Below, piece by piece: positions 6,692 through 16,119 of a stretch of DNA of 64,000 nucleotides (its first letter is position 1; each line of letters begins with the position of its first letter). The stretch is taken from the NCBI GenBank assembly GCA_965223435.1, contig CBDCWQ010000022.1, positions 1,240,001 through 1,304,000 on the forward strand. Direction: 5' to 3'. The notes beneath the pieces were generated by a model, which saw only the letters and a list, made by a program, of their open reading frames with translations, did no database searches and had not been told where the DNA came from. The position numbers and the translations under genes are program-made. This stretch comes from CBDCWQ01 sp965223435 (GTDB taxonomy: Bacteria > Myxococcota > Kuafuiibacteriia > Kuafuiibacteriales > Kuafuiibacteriaceae).

Positions 6692-9600
6692 TTACTGCTT
6701 CGGATACCAGAACACTTGCCCTGATGCATCTGTATATTTGATCCGGATACCGCGCTCCCTGGCTGCTTGGTTCATGGCTCGTCCGCACATGGGGCACGGG
6801 GGTTCTCGCCCGCGAATAGTGATAACATCGCCAGGTTGGCTAGCGTTCGCTGTCTTGCTAAGAATTTTGCCTTCAGTATGAACCTTCTGCTGCTCAGGAA
6901 AAGACAGCCGCCTGCCGGGGTTCGTACCCCCACTTACCTCTCGGCCACGCATTTTGATACGGCCATCAGCACTCCGAAGCTCCCAGTTGGCGGTATTGGG
7001 TTGCTTCGCTGTTCCTGATTGGGTGATTTGCCTCCTATCTGAAAGCTTGACGGAGAATTTGTTCGTGTCATTGCCGTGGACGGCGTTACGGACGCCCTCG
7101 ATGAGCCTGGGGCCGTGAAATCCAGCGGCTGCCACGGCGCCCGCGCTTGCGACCGCAGCACCGGCTGCTGCAGCGGACCCGCCCACGAGTGTGCCCAAGC
7201 CGGGGATGGATACGGCAAGGGCTGCTCCTCCGCCGGCAGTTGTTTGGCCAAAGATCATGGCGGCGGCGTCGCCTCCGAGTGCGAAGGTTGCGCCGATGAT
7301 CTGGCCAACGCCGTGCGTGCTGACAAAACCGTGTTGAGGGCCGACGGGGATGGGGCGAATGGAGCCATCGAGGGCGCCGCCGAGGAGGTCCGTGGTCTGA
7401 AAGAAGACGCCCTGGCCCACGTTTCTGATACCATCGAGGAGCTGGGCGCCGGCGAGACCGTGGGGGTCGATGAACATGATGGGGCGAGCGCCCACGTAGG
7501 CGTAGCGGTTGGGGCCGTCGATGAAGTCGAGGGGGTCGGGGGTTAGGAAGCGACCCCAGGAGGGGCGATACCAGCGTTGGCCGAATCGGTGAAGGCCGAG
7601 GGCGGCGAAGTGCGGTTGGCCGGTGATGAGGGGAGGGTGGGGCGACCATGCGGAGGCAGCTTGTTTCTCACCGTCGGCATTGAAGAGGGCAGGCTCGCCG
7701 TAAGCGGAGTAGGTGTAGCGCTCGATGGTGTTGCCGTCTTCGTGGGTGGCGAGGACAAGCCGGTCGCCCCAGGCCTTGTGGAGGAACCATGTTTCGCCTG
7801 CCTGGATGGATGCGACGGGGGAGAAGGTTCGACCAGGGATGTGGATTCGGCTGGATGGGGCTTCAGAGCTTCTTTCTTGGACAAGCCGAGCACCGAGATA
7901 ACGATAAGCTCCGGTTCGTTCGCCCTGTTTCCATTCAACCAGCTGACCCAAGGCGTCGTAACGGAAAGACCACTGTAAGCCATTGGCGGCTATCGAGGTA
8001 AGCTGGCCGAGTGCGTTGTATGCGTAGGTTGTGCCATCAGGGAGGGCGACGGGGCGGCCCGCAGCATCGAATTCAATGAGGCCTTCAAAGTCGGTGTATC
8101 GGCCGTCGGCGCCCACGTGGGTGGTGGTCGATTGATGGGCGCCCGTGATGTGTGTCCAGTTGTCGGCGGAATCGAGTCCGTAGGTGACTGCGTTTTCAAT
8201 GTGGGCAAGGGTTTGTTTGATTTGATCTCGCTCCAATATGCCAGACACCATGGTGGGGAGCTCTGCCGAGGGGGCGAAATCTTCCGACTGGATGAGACGA
8301 CCGAAATCATCGTGGAGGTAAAGTGATGTTTGTGCATCTTTGGTGTTGGGTTGGCGATCGACCCTCGCTAAGGTGCCATTTTTGTCCCAAAAAAATTGAT
8401 GTTGATCAACGGGTACACCCGATGGGTTTTCGGTGCGAATGCTGAGCACCCGACCCTCCTCGTCATAGGTCTTCTGTTCAACGAACCCATGGCCCCACTG
8501 AATGGAGGTCGGTTCTCCAGCGCCACGGTACCTATACGAAACGATCGAATCTCGATCTAAAACGATGCCGATCAAACGACCGAGTTCGTCGAATCCTCGC
8601 CGGATGTGATTTGGCCCATGGCGCATCGACTCGACCTGGCCCTCTGGGTTGTGGGAGAGCTTCCATGGCTCAGGCCAAAGCCCGGGCATGGCAGAAGATA
8701 CCATCTGTCCCCGTGAATCGTAGATTCGGTTCTCGGTGATCACGTTTTGCTCATCGCGACCTTCTTGGGCGCTAAGCGATGTGGTTCCGAGGGCGCTATG
8801 CTCAAACGTTAAGCGTGTGAAGCGGTCGGGTCCATCGGTCGCTTCGACGGAAGAGACCTCACCAAAGGCATCGTATGCATAGCGCCGAATATGCAACCCA
8901 GGTCCGTCGATGGAAGCGACGCGATGAGAGCCTGGTTCGTAGCGGTAGACGCGTTCGTGGCCCAAGGGCAGTCTTTCGTAGGCGAGTCGACCTAAGGCGT
9001 CGAACTGCCGAACGACCTGCGTTTCATGAAGGGCGTTCTTGAGCTCGAGGACATTGCCCAGCTTGTCTCGAATGACCTGTTCATAGGGCTCCCGAGTCCC
9101 ATCGGATCTCTCTCGGTGGTGTGTGGTCCATTCTCCGAACCCGTTGTAGGTCCACGTTTGTGTTAAATCTCTTTGGATGACACGCGTTTGTCGCCCGAGG
9201 GCATCGTACTCGGCACGAAACACCTCCTGGTCAGAAACGGTGACTGCGCGTAGAGCTCCCCATGGTGTGTAGGTCCTTTGGATCTTATCCGAGCCTGACT
9301 TCGAAGACGATGGCGCGATATGACGCACTTCTGAGTTGCCGCGGGGGCCGTAGGTCACCGTTTCTGTGACCAGGTCTCCGCTGACGGTTTTTTCCTTCAC
9401 ACGACCGAAGCCGTCAAGAACCGTTCGGGTTTCGACCCCGACAGGATCGACAAAGGTCACGGTGTTTTCTGCGTCATCAAATTGGCTGTGCCACGTGAGC
9501 CATCCGCCCATGCCTCGTCCATTCTCGTCGTCGACAAACCAAAGCTCCCGAGTTTCTATGGTTCGACCCAGTCCGTCGTAAAACGCTCGGGTGAGGCTGG

Positions 9601-12600
9601 CCAAAGCGGGATCTGTCGTTCGGGGTTCTTCGAGGACGCCGGTCAGCGACTCATGTTCACCGCCGTGGTAAACGGCCTGCCAAATAGGCTCGCCCGAGGT
9701 GTTGTAGCCCGTTCGATAGCGAACTCCATTCGACAGGTTTCGCTCAACTAGGCGACCAAAATTATCGTACCGAAAGGTCTCGGCATAGGCATCATTGGCG
9801 TCGGGTGCCTCATGGCGCGCCAAGAGGAGGCCCGTGTTTGAGCGCTCGAGGTAGAGGACCCGCTCGTGTTGGACTTCGCCCGTGAAACTCGAAACGCAGG
9901 CCGCGTTCCATGGCTCCGCGGTCCAGGGCCAAGAACCCTGAAGGACATCCTCGACTTCTCCATTTTGATCACGGAGGAAGCGCGTTCCCCGTCCCTCGGG
10001 ATTGATGAATTCGGTGAGTTTTCCTCGGCCATCGTAGCGAAAGCACGAACTTCTCGTTTCGCCGTCCGATGCGGCGCGGGTCAGGCCTCGAAGAAGACCA
10101 CGGCCGTTTCGGGTTAGCGTCGTCGTGGTCTCGGGACCGGTGATGCGAATGAGTTCGCCCGCACGGCCATACGCGTACGTCGTCTCGGTAAACGCCGCAT
10201 GGTGCTCGGGATCGAGGGTGACACGCTCAGCCTCAAGGCGGCCGCCAGGGCTCCATTGGTACTGCCATATGGACCCGCCTTCCTCTCGAAGCTCTATGAC
10301 GCGGCCCCACGGGTCTCGTACCGCGGTACGTTCCAGTATTTGTGAGCCTGCGGTTCGCGTGATGCGACTCCACGCGCCGGATCGATCGTCATACTCTATG
10401 GTGACCTTGCTTCCGCTTTCTGTGATGGTCTCATGTCTGCGACCGTCGCTTAGGACCGAATGGCGGATAACGTACTGGTTTTTACAGGATTCGTCTTCTT
10501 GGGCACCAACGGTCCCTACACAGTCTCCAATGCCAAAAAGGCGCTCAATCAGCGTGGTTGGGATATCTTGGCGGCCAACCGGCTTCGGGCGCGCCGACAT
10601 ATTTTTGAGTTGAACTCGGGGTGGATAACCGGATTTTCCGCTGAGAGCGCCTTCGTAATCGTCACAGACCCATTCGCTTGGGAGGAGCTGTGCCCTTCCG
10701 TCTCGCTCGAAGTAGTTATCCGAGAGGTCGAGGGAGTGGGTCCCCCGGGCCTCCTCGAGCCAGTAGACCTGGTCGTCAAAAAAGACACTTTTGGCTCCGC
10801 CTCCCTCTTCGATGAAGTTGTTGCCGTGAAAAGCGTTGTCCGAGCACAATGTGTGCCGGTCGGGGGGCGTCCACTTGACGTACACAGCCGGGACCCAATT
10901 GCTGACCGCAAAGGTGTTGTCGCGGAAGATGTTTGCGACACACCCATTCTCCATTTTGACCAGACTTTGATTGGACGCCATGAATCGATTGAAGCGAAAT
11001 TCGTTCCAACGAGCGGCATCGAGTACTGCGCTGTGGGCGCTTACGGTATCAAATAGGTTGCCTTGGACTCGGTTTCTCTCTCCTGAGACGTGTAAAGTAC
11101 CCATGATCCACAGATTCTCGATGTTGGCTTCATCGGTGAACACTTCGATGCGTCCGACGGTTGTCAGATGCTCCCCATTTGCCCCAATGCTTCCTCTGAT
11201 GGTGACCTTTGGTTGCCGAAGCTGAATCCATCCGGGGTAGAATCCTGGTCCGATCTGGATGATATCTCCCGGCCCGGCAACAGCCAGAGCGGCCTCGATG
11301 GATCGAAAGGGATGAAGCGAGGTGCCATGCTCTTCGCCGGCATAGGTCTTGTCGACAAAAAGCCCTTCTTCAAGAACTCCGAACTGAAGAGACTCTGGCC
11401 CGCCATTGGGCCTTGGTGCGGTCGAGTGTCGCTCCTCGGTCAGGTTGCCTCGGTCGTCGTAAAGAACTTGTAAAGACACTTCCGACAAACGATTTGGCGC
11501 AAATACCGTTCGGAGCCGCCCAAAAGGACCGTAACGAAACCGATGCTCGATGACCGAATCGTCGCTTTCGATGCCCGCGCCTTGGCGCTTTCGAAGCTCG
11601 GTAACCCGCACGGGATTCCATTCGGCGTCATACTCGATGCATGTCCGATGCCCCCTTTGGGTTTCCGTTCCCACCAATCGTCCCAGACTGTCGTATTGAT
11701 GCTTCGAGTTGGCTTTGGTGAAATGATTGACGCGTTTCCCTACTCGACCAGTCTCATCAGCATAAAACACCCAGGTCAGCCCGGCGCCATCCACAATGAC
11801 CGTGGCCGAGGTGGCTTTTTTGCTCGGCTCTCGACTTGGGCATATCTCTGGCAGCACGGTAAGGGGGTTGACCATGTGGCCAAACGCCTCCGGCACCCCC
11901 CTTTCAAGGACGAAGTAGTGATATTCAATCCGGTCTTCTCCGAAGTATTGCTCCACAACGCGGTCGAAGTTTGCTGATTCAACATCTTGGCCATATTTGT
12001 TTTCTAGACGTACGCGTCCCTCGCCATCGGTGATGCGAATGAGATTGTGATTGAGGTCTTGTGGTCGGCCGTAGGTGTACTCAGGCGTACGGTGTTCGTT
12101 TTTACATTCCTCTACACAGGTTGAGGCACAGTTTGAAACCAAGGATTCCGGGACCGCGCATTGACTTTGGCAGTACGCTTTATCTGTACATGCGGATTCG
12201 CATGTGCGTTCGCACGTTGCGATGCAGCCTCCGGCGCAGGTCTTTGTGCAGCTTCTCTGACAGGCCGTCCCGCATCTTCCCGGCAGGCCTCCGAGACAAC
12301 CCACATCGGTCTTGCTTCCGCTTCGGCTTCGGTAAAGGAACATATTTTTGCAGTCCTTGACGCAATGTTTTCCGCGTTGGTGGCTTCCGCTCGGGCACTT
12401 TTTGCCCTTCAGGCAGCACTCGAAACACTCTTTTCCCTCACACCTCCATTTCGAACGGGTATCGACCCCCTCATGGTCTATGTGAACTGCCTTATCGATG
12501 CACTGAGAGCCTTCGCAGCTTCCTTTGCCATTTAAGAAGCACTGTTTGGGGGGCCATTGAACCAGAGGAATAGTCTTGCATGTAACCCGGTCGCAACCTA

Positions 12601-14224
12601 AATGCTTGCTGCATTGTTCTTCGCAATAGCTGCCACACGCATCCTCGCAGAGCGGCTGTACGTTGTCTTCGCAGTAGTCTGTGCCATCTTGTACGCATTG
12701 TGGCTCACATCGGTCGGCACACGTCGATATGCATGCCTCTGAGCGGGACGTACACTGCTCGGGGCATGAGGACATACAATCGGTTTTGCAGGCATCAGGC
12801 TTAAAGCACCCTTCGAAGCATTGTTCTTCGCGTTCCTTGGCTGCGCGTTGGCACAAGGATGTATCGCTGCATCTGGTGTTCAACCCACAGCAGGCTTCGC
12901 AAACATCTTGGAGCTCATTGGACGGAACGTAAGAGGCCAGAGTTTCTCCGGTATGGTACGCAAAGGCAAAGGCTGTGCCGTCGGGATCCTCGAAGCGCAC
13001 CAGATCCCCGTTTTCGTCTACGTGATATCGAAGCTCGGCGCCAAGGAGAGGAACATCGACACGCGTCAAGAATCCGTTTTCGTAGTGAAAATCGATCTGC
13101 CGACCCATCGTGTCCGTGATCTGCCGTAGACGGGCCGAGGGGAGGGTGGCCTCTGAGTCGTTTTCCCAAGACAACGCGATGGTGTTGTCATTGAGATCTT
13201 GAATGCTCGTCAGAACAAAAAGCGATTGACCACTTTTTTCGAAAGTCGAGCGGACACCGTTCGAGTTTGTGATCACAAATTCATCCTCAGAACTCGCTTT
13301 CAGCTTGAAAGGACTTTTGGACTCGGCCATCCAGCCATTTTCTTCGGAGCCCTCAAATACAAGGCTTGTTCCCTGTCCGGTCTTCCACTCCACTCGCAGA
13401 TCTCCACATGCCGTGGTCTTTGTCTTGAGAAACTGATGGTAGGAATGCGTCCATCCGTACCCGAGTGGGCTTGTGTCACGGGACCGACTTTTATAGGTGC
13501 GAATGAGCTCTACGTTGAGCCCCACCCCGGGGAGCGCTAAATCTGTTTCGCGGATGAAAAACTCGCCGGTACCCGGGTGCACGGGGTCGTCATGGACTGT
13601 CTGTAGAGACTCCTGAACGCTTTTATCTTGCCATCGCCACTCTTTGAGGGCGCTCACCCATTGGGACATCTGATGAAGCAGATCTTTGGGGTGTTCCTGG
13701 TCTTGTCCTGTTTTCACCAAATCCGGCTTGATGTTTCCGAGCAGGGCCCGTGAAACGACAGTAGCTTGCGTTCTTGAGATTTCCTGCGCCCATGTGCCTG
13801 CCAGGCCCTTGAGGCCCGGCGTATGGGGCAGTGCATCTTTTTCTGGGATGGCCCTGTCCACAGGCGCAGGGAGCCGCCGAACGTCACCTCCAACTTTCAC
13901 CCCGGTTCGGAGCTCGGGCTGTTCGTCGAACACGGTGGGCCAGGTCGGCCTATCGGGCGGGCTGACATCAACATTCGCGCCTCCACTAGGTGACCTACTT
14001 GTGCCCCCTCCTGTTCCGCCGCCAACGTTTGGATCCGTAGACACGCAAGTGGTGCCGCATTCTTGAGCCAGCAGTGTGCCTCGATGGGTCATGGTCGCTA
14101 CGAAAGCGAGTGCATAGATCACTGTGACCGGCCGAGTGCCCCATCGCCGCGGCTGCAACGTGCTCACTCTTGTATAAGCTCGACCCTTTTGTCTCAGGGC
14201 CCCATTCCGCTTTATCCACCGCAT
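6692..14224 (-). CDS. Rhs polymorphic toxin with Cys-rich and beta-helix inserts and deaminase-like tip
   Basis: About 2,510 residues. A hydrophobic N-terminal segment (V-T-V-I-Y-A-L-A-F-V-A-T-M) suggests a signal. It is followed by a DUF6531-type start (H-P-G-T-G-E-F-F-I-R-E-T-D-L-A-L-P-G) and dozens of YD/RHS repeats. Two unusual inserts sit inside the barrel: ~270 residues with 46 cysteines (about 440-709) and a DUF1565/pectate-lyase-like beta-helix (about 948-1190). The core ends at about 2232-2257 with F-L-T-P-D-P-L-D-F-I-D-G-P-N-R-Y-A-Y-V and D-P-H-G-L. The last ~250 residues end in a tip with H-T-E-G (~2449) and P-C-P-M-C-G (~2476), a deaminase-fold zinc site. Start: ATG at 14224; a TTG lies three codons upstream (14233), and a GTG at 14167 would give a tidier signal peptide. 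The FGE-like gene follows at 11 bases. Confidence 0.9.
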   Translation of the reverse strand: MRWIKRNGALRQKGRAYTRVSTLQPRRWGTRPVTVIYALAFVATMTHRGTLLAQECGTTCVSTDPNVGGGTGGGTSRSPSGGANVDVSPPDRPTWPTVFDEQPELRTGVKVGGDVRRLPAPVDRAIPEKDALPHTPGLKGLAGTWAQEISRTQATVVSRALLGNIKPDLVKTGQDQEHPKDLLHQMSQWVSALKEWRWQDKSVQESLQTVHDDPVHPGTGEFFIRETDLALPGVGLNVELIRTYKSRSRDTSPLGYGWTHSYHQFLKTKTTACGDLRVEWKTGQGTSLVFEGSEENGWMAESKSPFKLKASSEDEFVITNSNGVRSTFEKSGQSLFVLTSIQDLNDNTIALSWENDSEATLPSARLRQITDTMGRQIDFHYENGFLTRVDVPLLGAELRYHVDENGDLVRFEDPDGTAFAFAYHTGETLASYVPSNELQDVCEACCGLNTRCSDTSLCQRAAKEREEQCFEGCFKPDACKTDCMSSCPEQCTSRSEACISTCADRCEPQCVQDGTDYCEDNVQPLCEDACGSYCEEQCSKHLGCDRVTCKTIPLVQWPPKQCFLNGKGSCEGSQCIDKAVHIDHEGVDTRSKWRCEGKECFECCLKGKKCPSGSHQRGKHCVKDCKNMFLYRSRSGSKTDVGCLGGLPGRCGTACQRSCTKTCAGGCIATCERTCESACTDKAYCQSQCAVPESLVSNCASTCVEECKNEHRTPEYTYGRPQDLNHNLIRITDGEGRVRLENKYGQDVESANFDRVVEQYFGEDRIEYHYFVLERGVPEAFGHMVNPLTVLPEICPSREPSKKATSATVIVDGAGLTWVFYADETGRVGKRVNHFTKANSKHQYDSLGRLVGTETQRGHRTCIEYDAEWNPVRVTELRKRQGAGIESDDSVIEHRFRYGPFGRLRTVFAPNRLSEVSLQVLYDDRGNLTEERHSTAPRPNGGPESLQFGVLEEGLFVDKTYAGEEHGTSLHPFRSIEAALAVAGPGDIIQIGPGFYPGWIQLRQPKVTIRGSIGANGEHLTTVGRIEVFTDEANIENLWIMGTLHVSGERNRVQGNLFDTVSAHSAVLDAARWNEFRFNRFMASNQSLVKMENGCVANIFRDNTFAVSNWVPAVYVKWTPPDRHTLCSDNAFHGNNFIEEGGGAKSVFFDDQVYWLEEARGTHSLDLSDNYFERDGRAQLLPSEWVCDDYEGALSGKSGYPPRVQLKNMSARPKPVGRQDIPTTLIERLFGIGDCVGTVGAQEDESCKNQYVIRHSVLSDGRRHETITESGSKVTIEYDDRSGAWSRITRTAGSQILERTAVRDPWGRVIELREEGGSIWQYQWSPGGRLEAERVTLDPEHHAAFTETTYAYGRAGELIRITGPETTTTLTRNGRGLLRGLTRAASDGETRSSCFRYDGRGKLTEFINPEGRGTRFLRDQNGEVEDVLQGSWPWTAEPWNAACVSSFTGEVQHERVLYLERSNTGLLLARHEAPDANDAYAETFRYDNFGRLVERNLSNGVRYRTGYNTSGEPIWQAVYHGGEHESLTGVLEEPRTTDPALASLTRAFYDGLGRTIETRELWFVDDENGRGMGGWLTWHSQFDDAENTVTFVDPVGVETRTVLDGFGRVKEKTVSGDLVTETVTYGPRGNSEVRHIAPSSSKSGSDKIQRTYTPWGALRAVTVSDQEVFRAEYDALGRQTRVIQRDLTQTWTYNGFGEWTTHHRERSDGTREPYEQVIRDKLGNVLELKNALHETQVVRQFDALGRLAYERLPLGHERVYRYEPGSHRVASIDGPGLHIRRYAYDAFGEVSSVEATDGPDRFTRLTFEHSALGTTSLSAQEGRDEQNVITENRIYDSRGQMVSSAMPGLWPEPWKLSHNPEGQVESMRHGPNHIRRGFDELGRLIGIVLDRDSIVSYRYRGAGEPTSIQWGHGFVEQKTYDEEGRVLSIRTENPSGVPVDQHQFFWDKNGTLARVDRQPNTKDAQTSLYLHDDFGRLIQSEDFAPSAELPTMVSGILERDQIKQTLAHIENAVTYGLDSADNWTHITGAHQSTTTHVGADGRYTDFEGLIEFDAAGRPVALPDGTTYAYNALGQLTSIAANGLQWSFRYDALGQLVEWKQGERTGAYRYLGARLVQERSSEAPSSRIHIPGRTFSPVASIQAGETWFLHKAWGDRLVLATHEDGNTIERYTYSAYGEPALFNADGEKQAASAWSPHPPLITGQPHFAALGLHRFGQRWYRPSWGRFLTPDPLDFIDGPNRYAYVGARPIMFIDPHGLAGAQLLDGIRNVGQGVFFQTTDLLGGALDGSIRPIPVGPQHGFVSTHGVGQIIGATFALGGDAAAMIFGQTTAGGGAALAVSIPGLGTLVGGSAAAAGAAVASAGAVAAAGFHGPRLIEGVRNAVHGNDTNKFSVKLSDRRQITQSGTAKQPNTANWELRSADGRIKMRGREVSGGTNPGRRLSFPEQQKVHTEGKILSKTANASQPGDVITIRGREPPCPMCGRAMNQAARERGIRIKYTDASGQVFWYPKQ

Positions 14225-14784
14225 TGTTTCCAAACCCCCCTTTGGTGTCCACTTGCCGTCTACAGCCGCCTCTGAGAGTCCTGGTGCTCTCGGGTAAAGC
14301 GGACATTGCTCCAGGTCCTCTTTGGAGCGCGCATGCCGGAAGTTTTACACAGCATGGGTTTTAGTTTCTGGCGGAGCAGACTTCAATACCGCGCGTATTC
14401 CTGCATATTGGGTAGTCATGTTCTTGATGCGTAAATCTTGCGTCGTGGCGGCAGATCGCAGTTTGTTTCTTCGGTCCTTCACGGTTTTCAGTTGCGGTCA
14501 CCGCATGGCTCTTGCCTCAAGTTGTTGTTGTCTCAGATATTTGCCAGACTCAGTGATGGACCATGAGTGCTTCCGATTTTTATTGAGATGGCTGGCAATA
14601 ATCTTTCCGCAGCATCCGCCGGTGACGTAAATCGACCATCCCTAAGGACAGTAAGCCCAGGTCGTTGCGTGTCTCCTATTGCAAAGCCTCGCTCCGGTGG
14701 GAGGGCAGGGCGGAGGCCGCCTGTGGCGGCCGCACCGCGTCTTTCGTAGTGATATGGTATTATCGGGTCGATATCAATTGTGAG
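14225..14784. other. Intergenic region between divergent Rhs and membrane-protein genes
   Basis: About 560 bases without a convincing gene; short open frames here show no family or coding feel. It should hold the Rhs promoter (minus strand) and that of the 14785 gene (plus strand). Its right-hand third is repeat element A, a GC-rich hairpin also found at 16742-16850. The stretch 14380-14640 is less GC-rich and I see nothing definite in it. Confidence 0.4.
14690..14777 (+). repeat. Repeat element A: GC-rich hairpin plus conserved ATATGGTA block
   Basis: Nearly the same sequence occurs at 16742-16850. Nineteen bases are identical (14701-14719, starting GAGGGCAGGG). After them comes a near-perfect hairpin, GGCCGCC-TGT-GGCGGCC, then CACCGCGTCT, and after a short gap TGATATGGTA(T/C)TATC and TCGATAT. 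The element ends just before the start of a two-TM membrane protein, as does copy B. It could be a shared promoter or leader, a mobile hairpin (REP-like) or a recombination site for cassette exchange. Confidence 0.7.
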
Positions 14785-15270
14785 ATGAGATTTGAACTGT
14801 ATTCGATGGTGAACGGCTACCCCACCAGGTTCAACATCGCAGCGCTGTTTTTCGCAATATGTGGGGTCCTAATGGTAGGGTGCGGTATCAAAGAGGCTGT
14901 TTCTGGCTCACCTGGCGGTCTCTTGTTGGCGTTCATTGGAATTCCATGGGTAGCAATCGCGTACTTCAACACGTTCATGATGTATCTAGAGTTGACTGAC
15001 CGCAGACTTTGTCTCTCGGGGGATCCATTCCAAAAGCCTTTTCCTCTAGAACAACTTGTTGCTGTTTATCCGTATGCCTACGCGGGAAAAAAGAAGCGGG
15101 TGCTGCTCCATTTGCACTACATGCGTGATGGCAAGCTGAAGGAGGAGATCGTGGCCCCTGTTCAGCCCGACGAATTTATGAGTAGTCTCATCCAAGCCGC
15201 GCCTTTTCTCAAACGGGAAGACGGTGGGGTAATGAATATGGAGCACATCGATTTTTTCCGACAGGAGTAG
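14785..15270 (+). CDS. Two-TM membrane protein with a C-terminal soluble domain
   Basis: 161 residues from the ATG at 14785. Two hydrophobic helices are close together (F-N-I-A-A-L-F-F-A-I-C-G-V-L-M-V-G and G-L-L-L-A-F-I-G-I-P-W-V-A-I-A-Y-F). After them comes a ~100-residue beta-rich segment (L-E-L-T-D-R-R-L-C-L; F-P-L-E-Q-L-V-A-V-Y-P-Y; K-R-V-L-L-H-L-H-Y) resembling bacterial PH-like domains that follow a TM hairpin. The frame continues upstream into repeat A, but that part looks non-coding. It lies in a cluster of orphan immunity-like genes, and membrane proteins of this shape are common as immunity proteins. No family could be assigned. Confidence 0.65.
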   Translation: MRFELYSMVNGYPTRFNIAALFFAICGVLMVGCGIKEAVSGSPGGLLLAFIGIPWVAIAYFNTFMMYLELTDRRLCLSGDPFQKPFPLEQLVAVYPYAYAGKKKRVLLHLHYMRDGKLKEEIVAPVQPDEFMSSLIQAAPFLKREDGGVMNMEHIDFFRQE

Positions 15271-15287
15271 AACACCGACTGGGCTCG

Positions 15288-15321
15288 AGGGTACCGGTGA
15301 TACCAGCGGAAATGGTACCCT
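15288..15321. promoter_or_regulatory. Inverted repeat between two orphan genes
   Basis: AGGGTACC (15288-15295) and GGTACCCT (15314-15321) form a perfect 8-bp stem around an 18-base loop. It lies in the 86 bases between the 14785 and 15357 genes. No T-run follows, so it is not a clear terminator; it might be a processing site or a protein-binding site. It overlaps a possible upstream GTG start (15297) of the next gene. Confidence 0.4.
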
Positions 15322-15356
15322 TCGATGCTGGTGACGACAGAGATAGAAGACCGGCA

Positions 15357-15881
15357 ATGGCAAATCGGGCATATCTGTTCACGGCTGATGAGATAGGTGC
15401 TTGGCAACATCTCAACGATAACAACGACGGCCAATATTACGATTCGCGGTGGTGTATTCCTCTGGCGTGGTTTTTTTTCTTCAGTGTTCGTGACGTGCAG
15501 CTTGTTCAGGAAGAATACGGCGGTCGCACATGGCAGGAGGTTAAGCTTGTGGCGAACAAAGATGCTGCCTTGGGGCTGTTTCAGGCGCGTCGGCCTCTGT
15601 TTTCTGCTTTGGTGAGAGGCATCGACGATCCAGTAGTCACTCAATTTGTGCAGGCCGTCGGCCGCCAACCGGGGAAATATTTGTTGTTAGACCCTGAAGA
15701 GATTCTTTCAGATGGAACAACTTGTTCGCATCAAGAGCGCTTCGCCGAGATCCTGCGAATAATCGGGGGCCCGACAGCGCATCCAGAACGGGTATCTGAT
15801 GTAGTTGCCGCGTATGCTGGGAAATTGGAGCCGGGTTCAGAGAAGTACCTTGGGCAGGTATTTGGTTACACATACGTGTGA
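15357..15881 (+). CDS. Orphan soluble protein, immunity-like
   Basis: 174 residues from ATG 15357, chosen because the protein then begins M-A-N-R-A-Y-L-F, a start I associate with a family of small proteins found near polymorphic toxins, whose members also share the following Y-Y-D-S-R-W-x-I-P-L-A-W-F-F-F stretch. A GTG at 15297 would add 20 residues of unlikely sequence. It is probably alpha/beta, with no signal peptide; the W-F-F-F-F run is short and probably buried rather than membrane-spanning. Its function is not known to me, and the immunity role rests on the neighbourhood. Confidence 0.65.
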   Translation: MANRAYLFTADEIGAWQHLNDNNDGQYYDSRWCIPLAWFFFFSVRDVQLVQEEYGGRTWQEVKLVANKDAALGLFQARRPLFSALVRGIDDPVVTQFVQAVGRQPGKYLLLDPEEILSDGTTCSHQERFAEILRIIGGPTAHPERVSDVVAAYAGKLEPGSEKYLGQVFGYTYV

Positions 15882-16119
15882 CCGTTGATACTTGACTGGC
15901 AAGAAGCGCCCGGATTCTCTTCATGGAAAAAAGAAGATCGTCATCGTGATTTCTGTGGGGTCTGTGGGCTATCGTCTGCGGCCGTCCCAGGGGCTGTGGG
16001 CTGCTTGGGGGCGGCTGGTTGGTGAGGCTTTTGTCTGGATGGTGGCAGTGCGCGCGGAGTTCGGCGTGATTCGCGAACGAGAAGCTCAGGTGATGTGGGT
16101 GGTTACGTGCAAGGACGGC

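Noticed and set aside
14322..14630. Possible small plus-strand gene of 102 codons
   Set aside because: Cys/Phe/Arg-rich translation, no ribosome site and no family pattern; it overlaps the expected Rhs promoter region.
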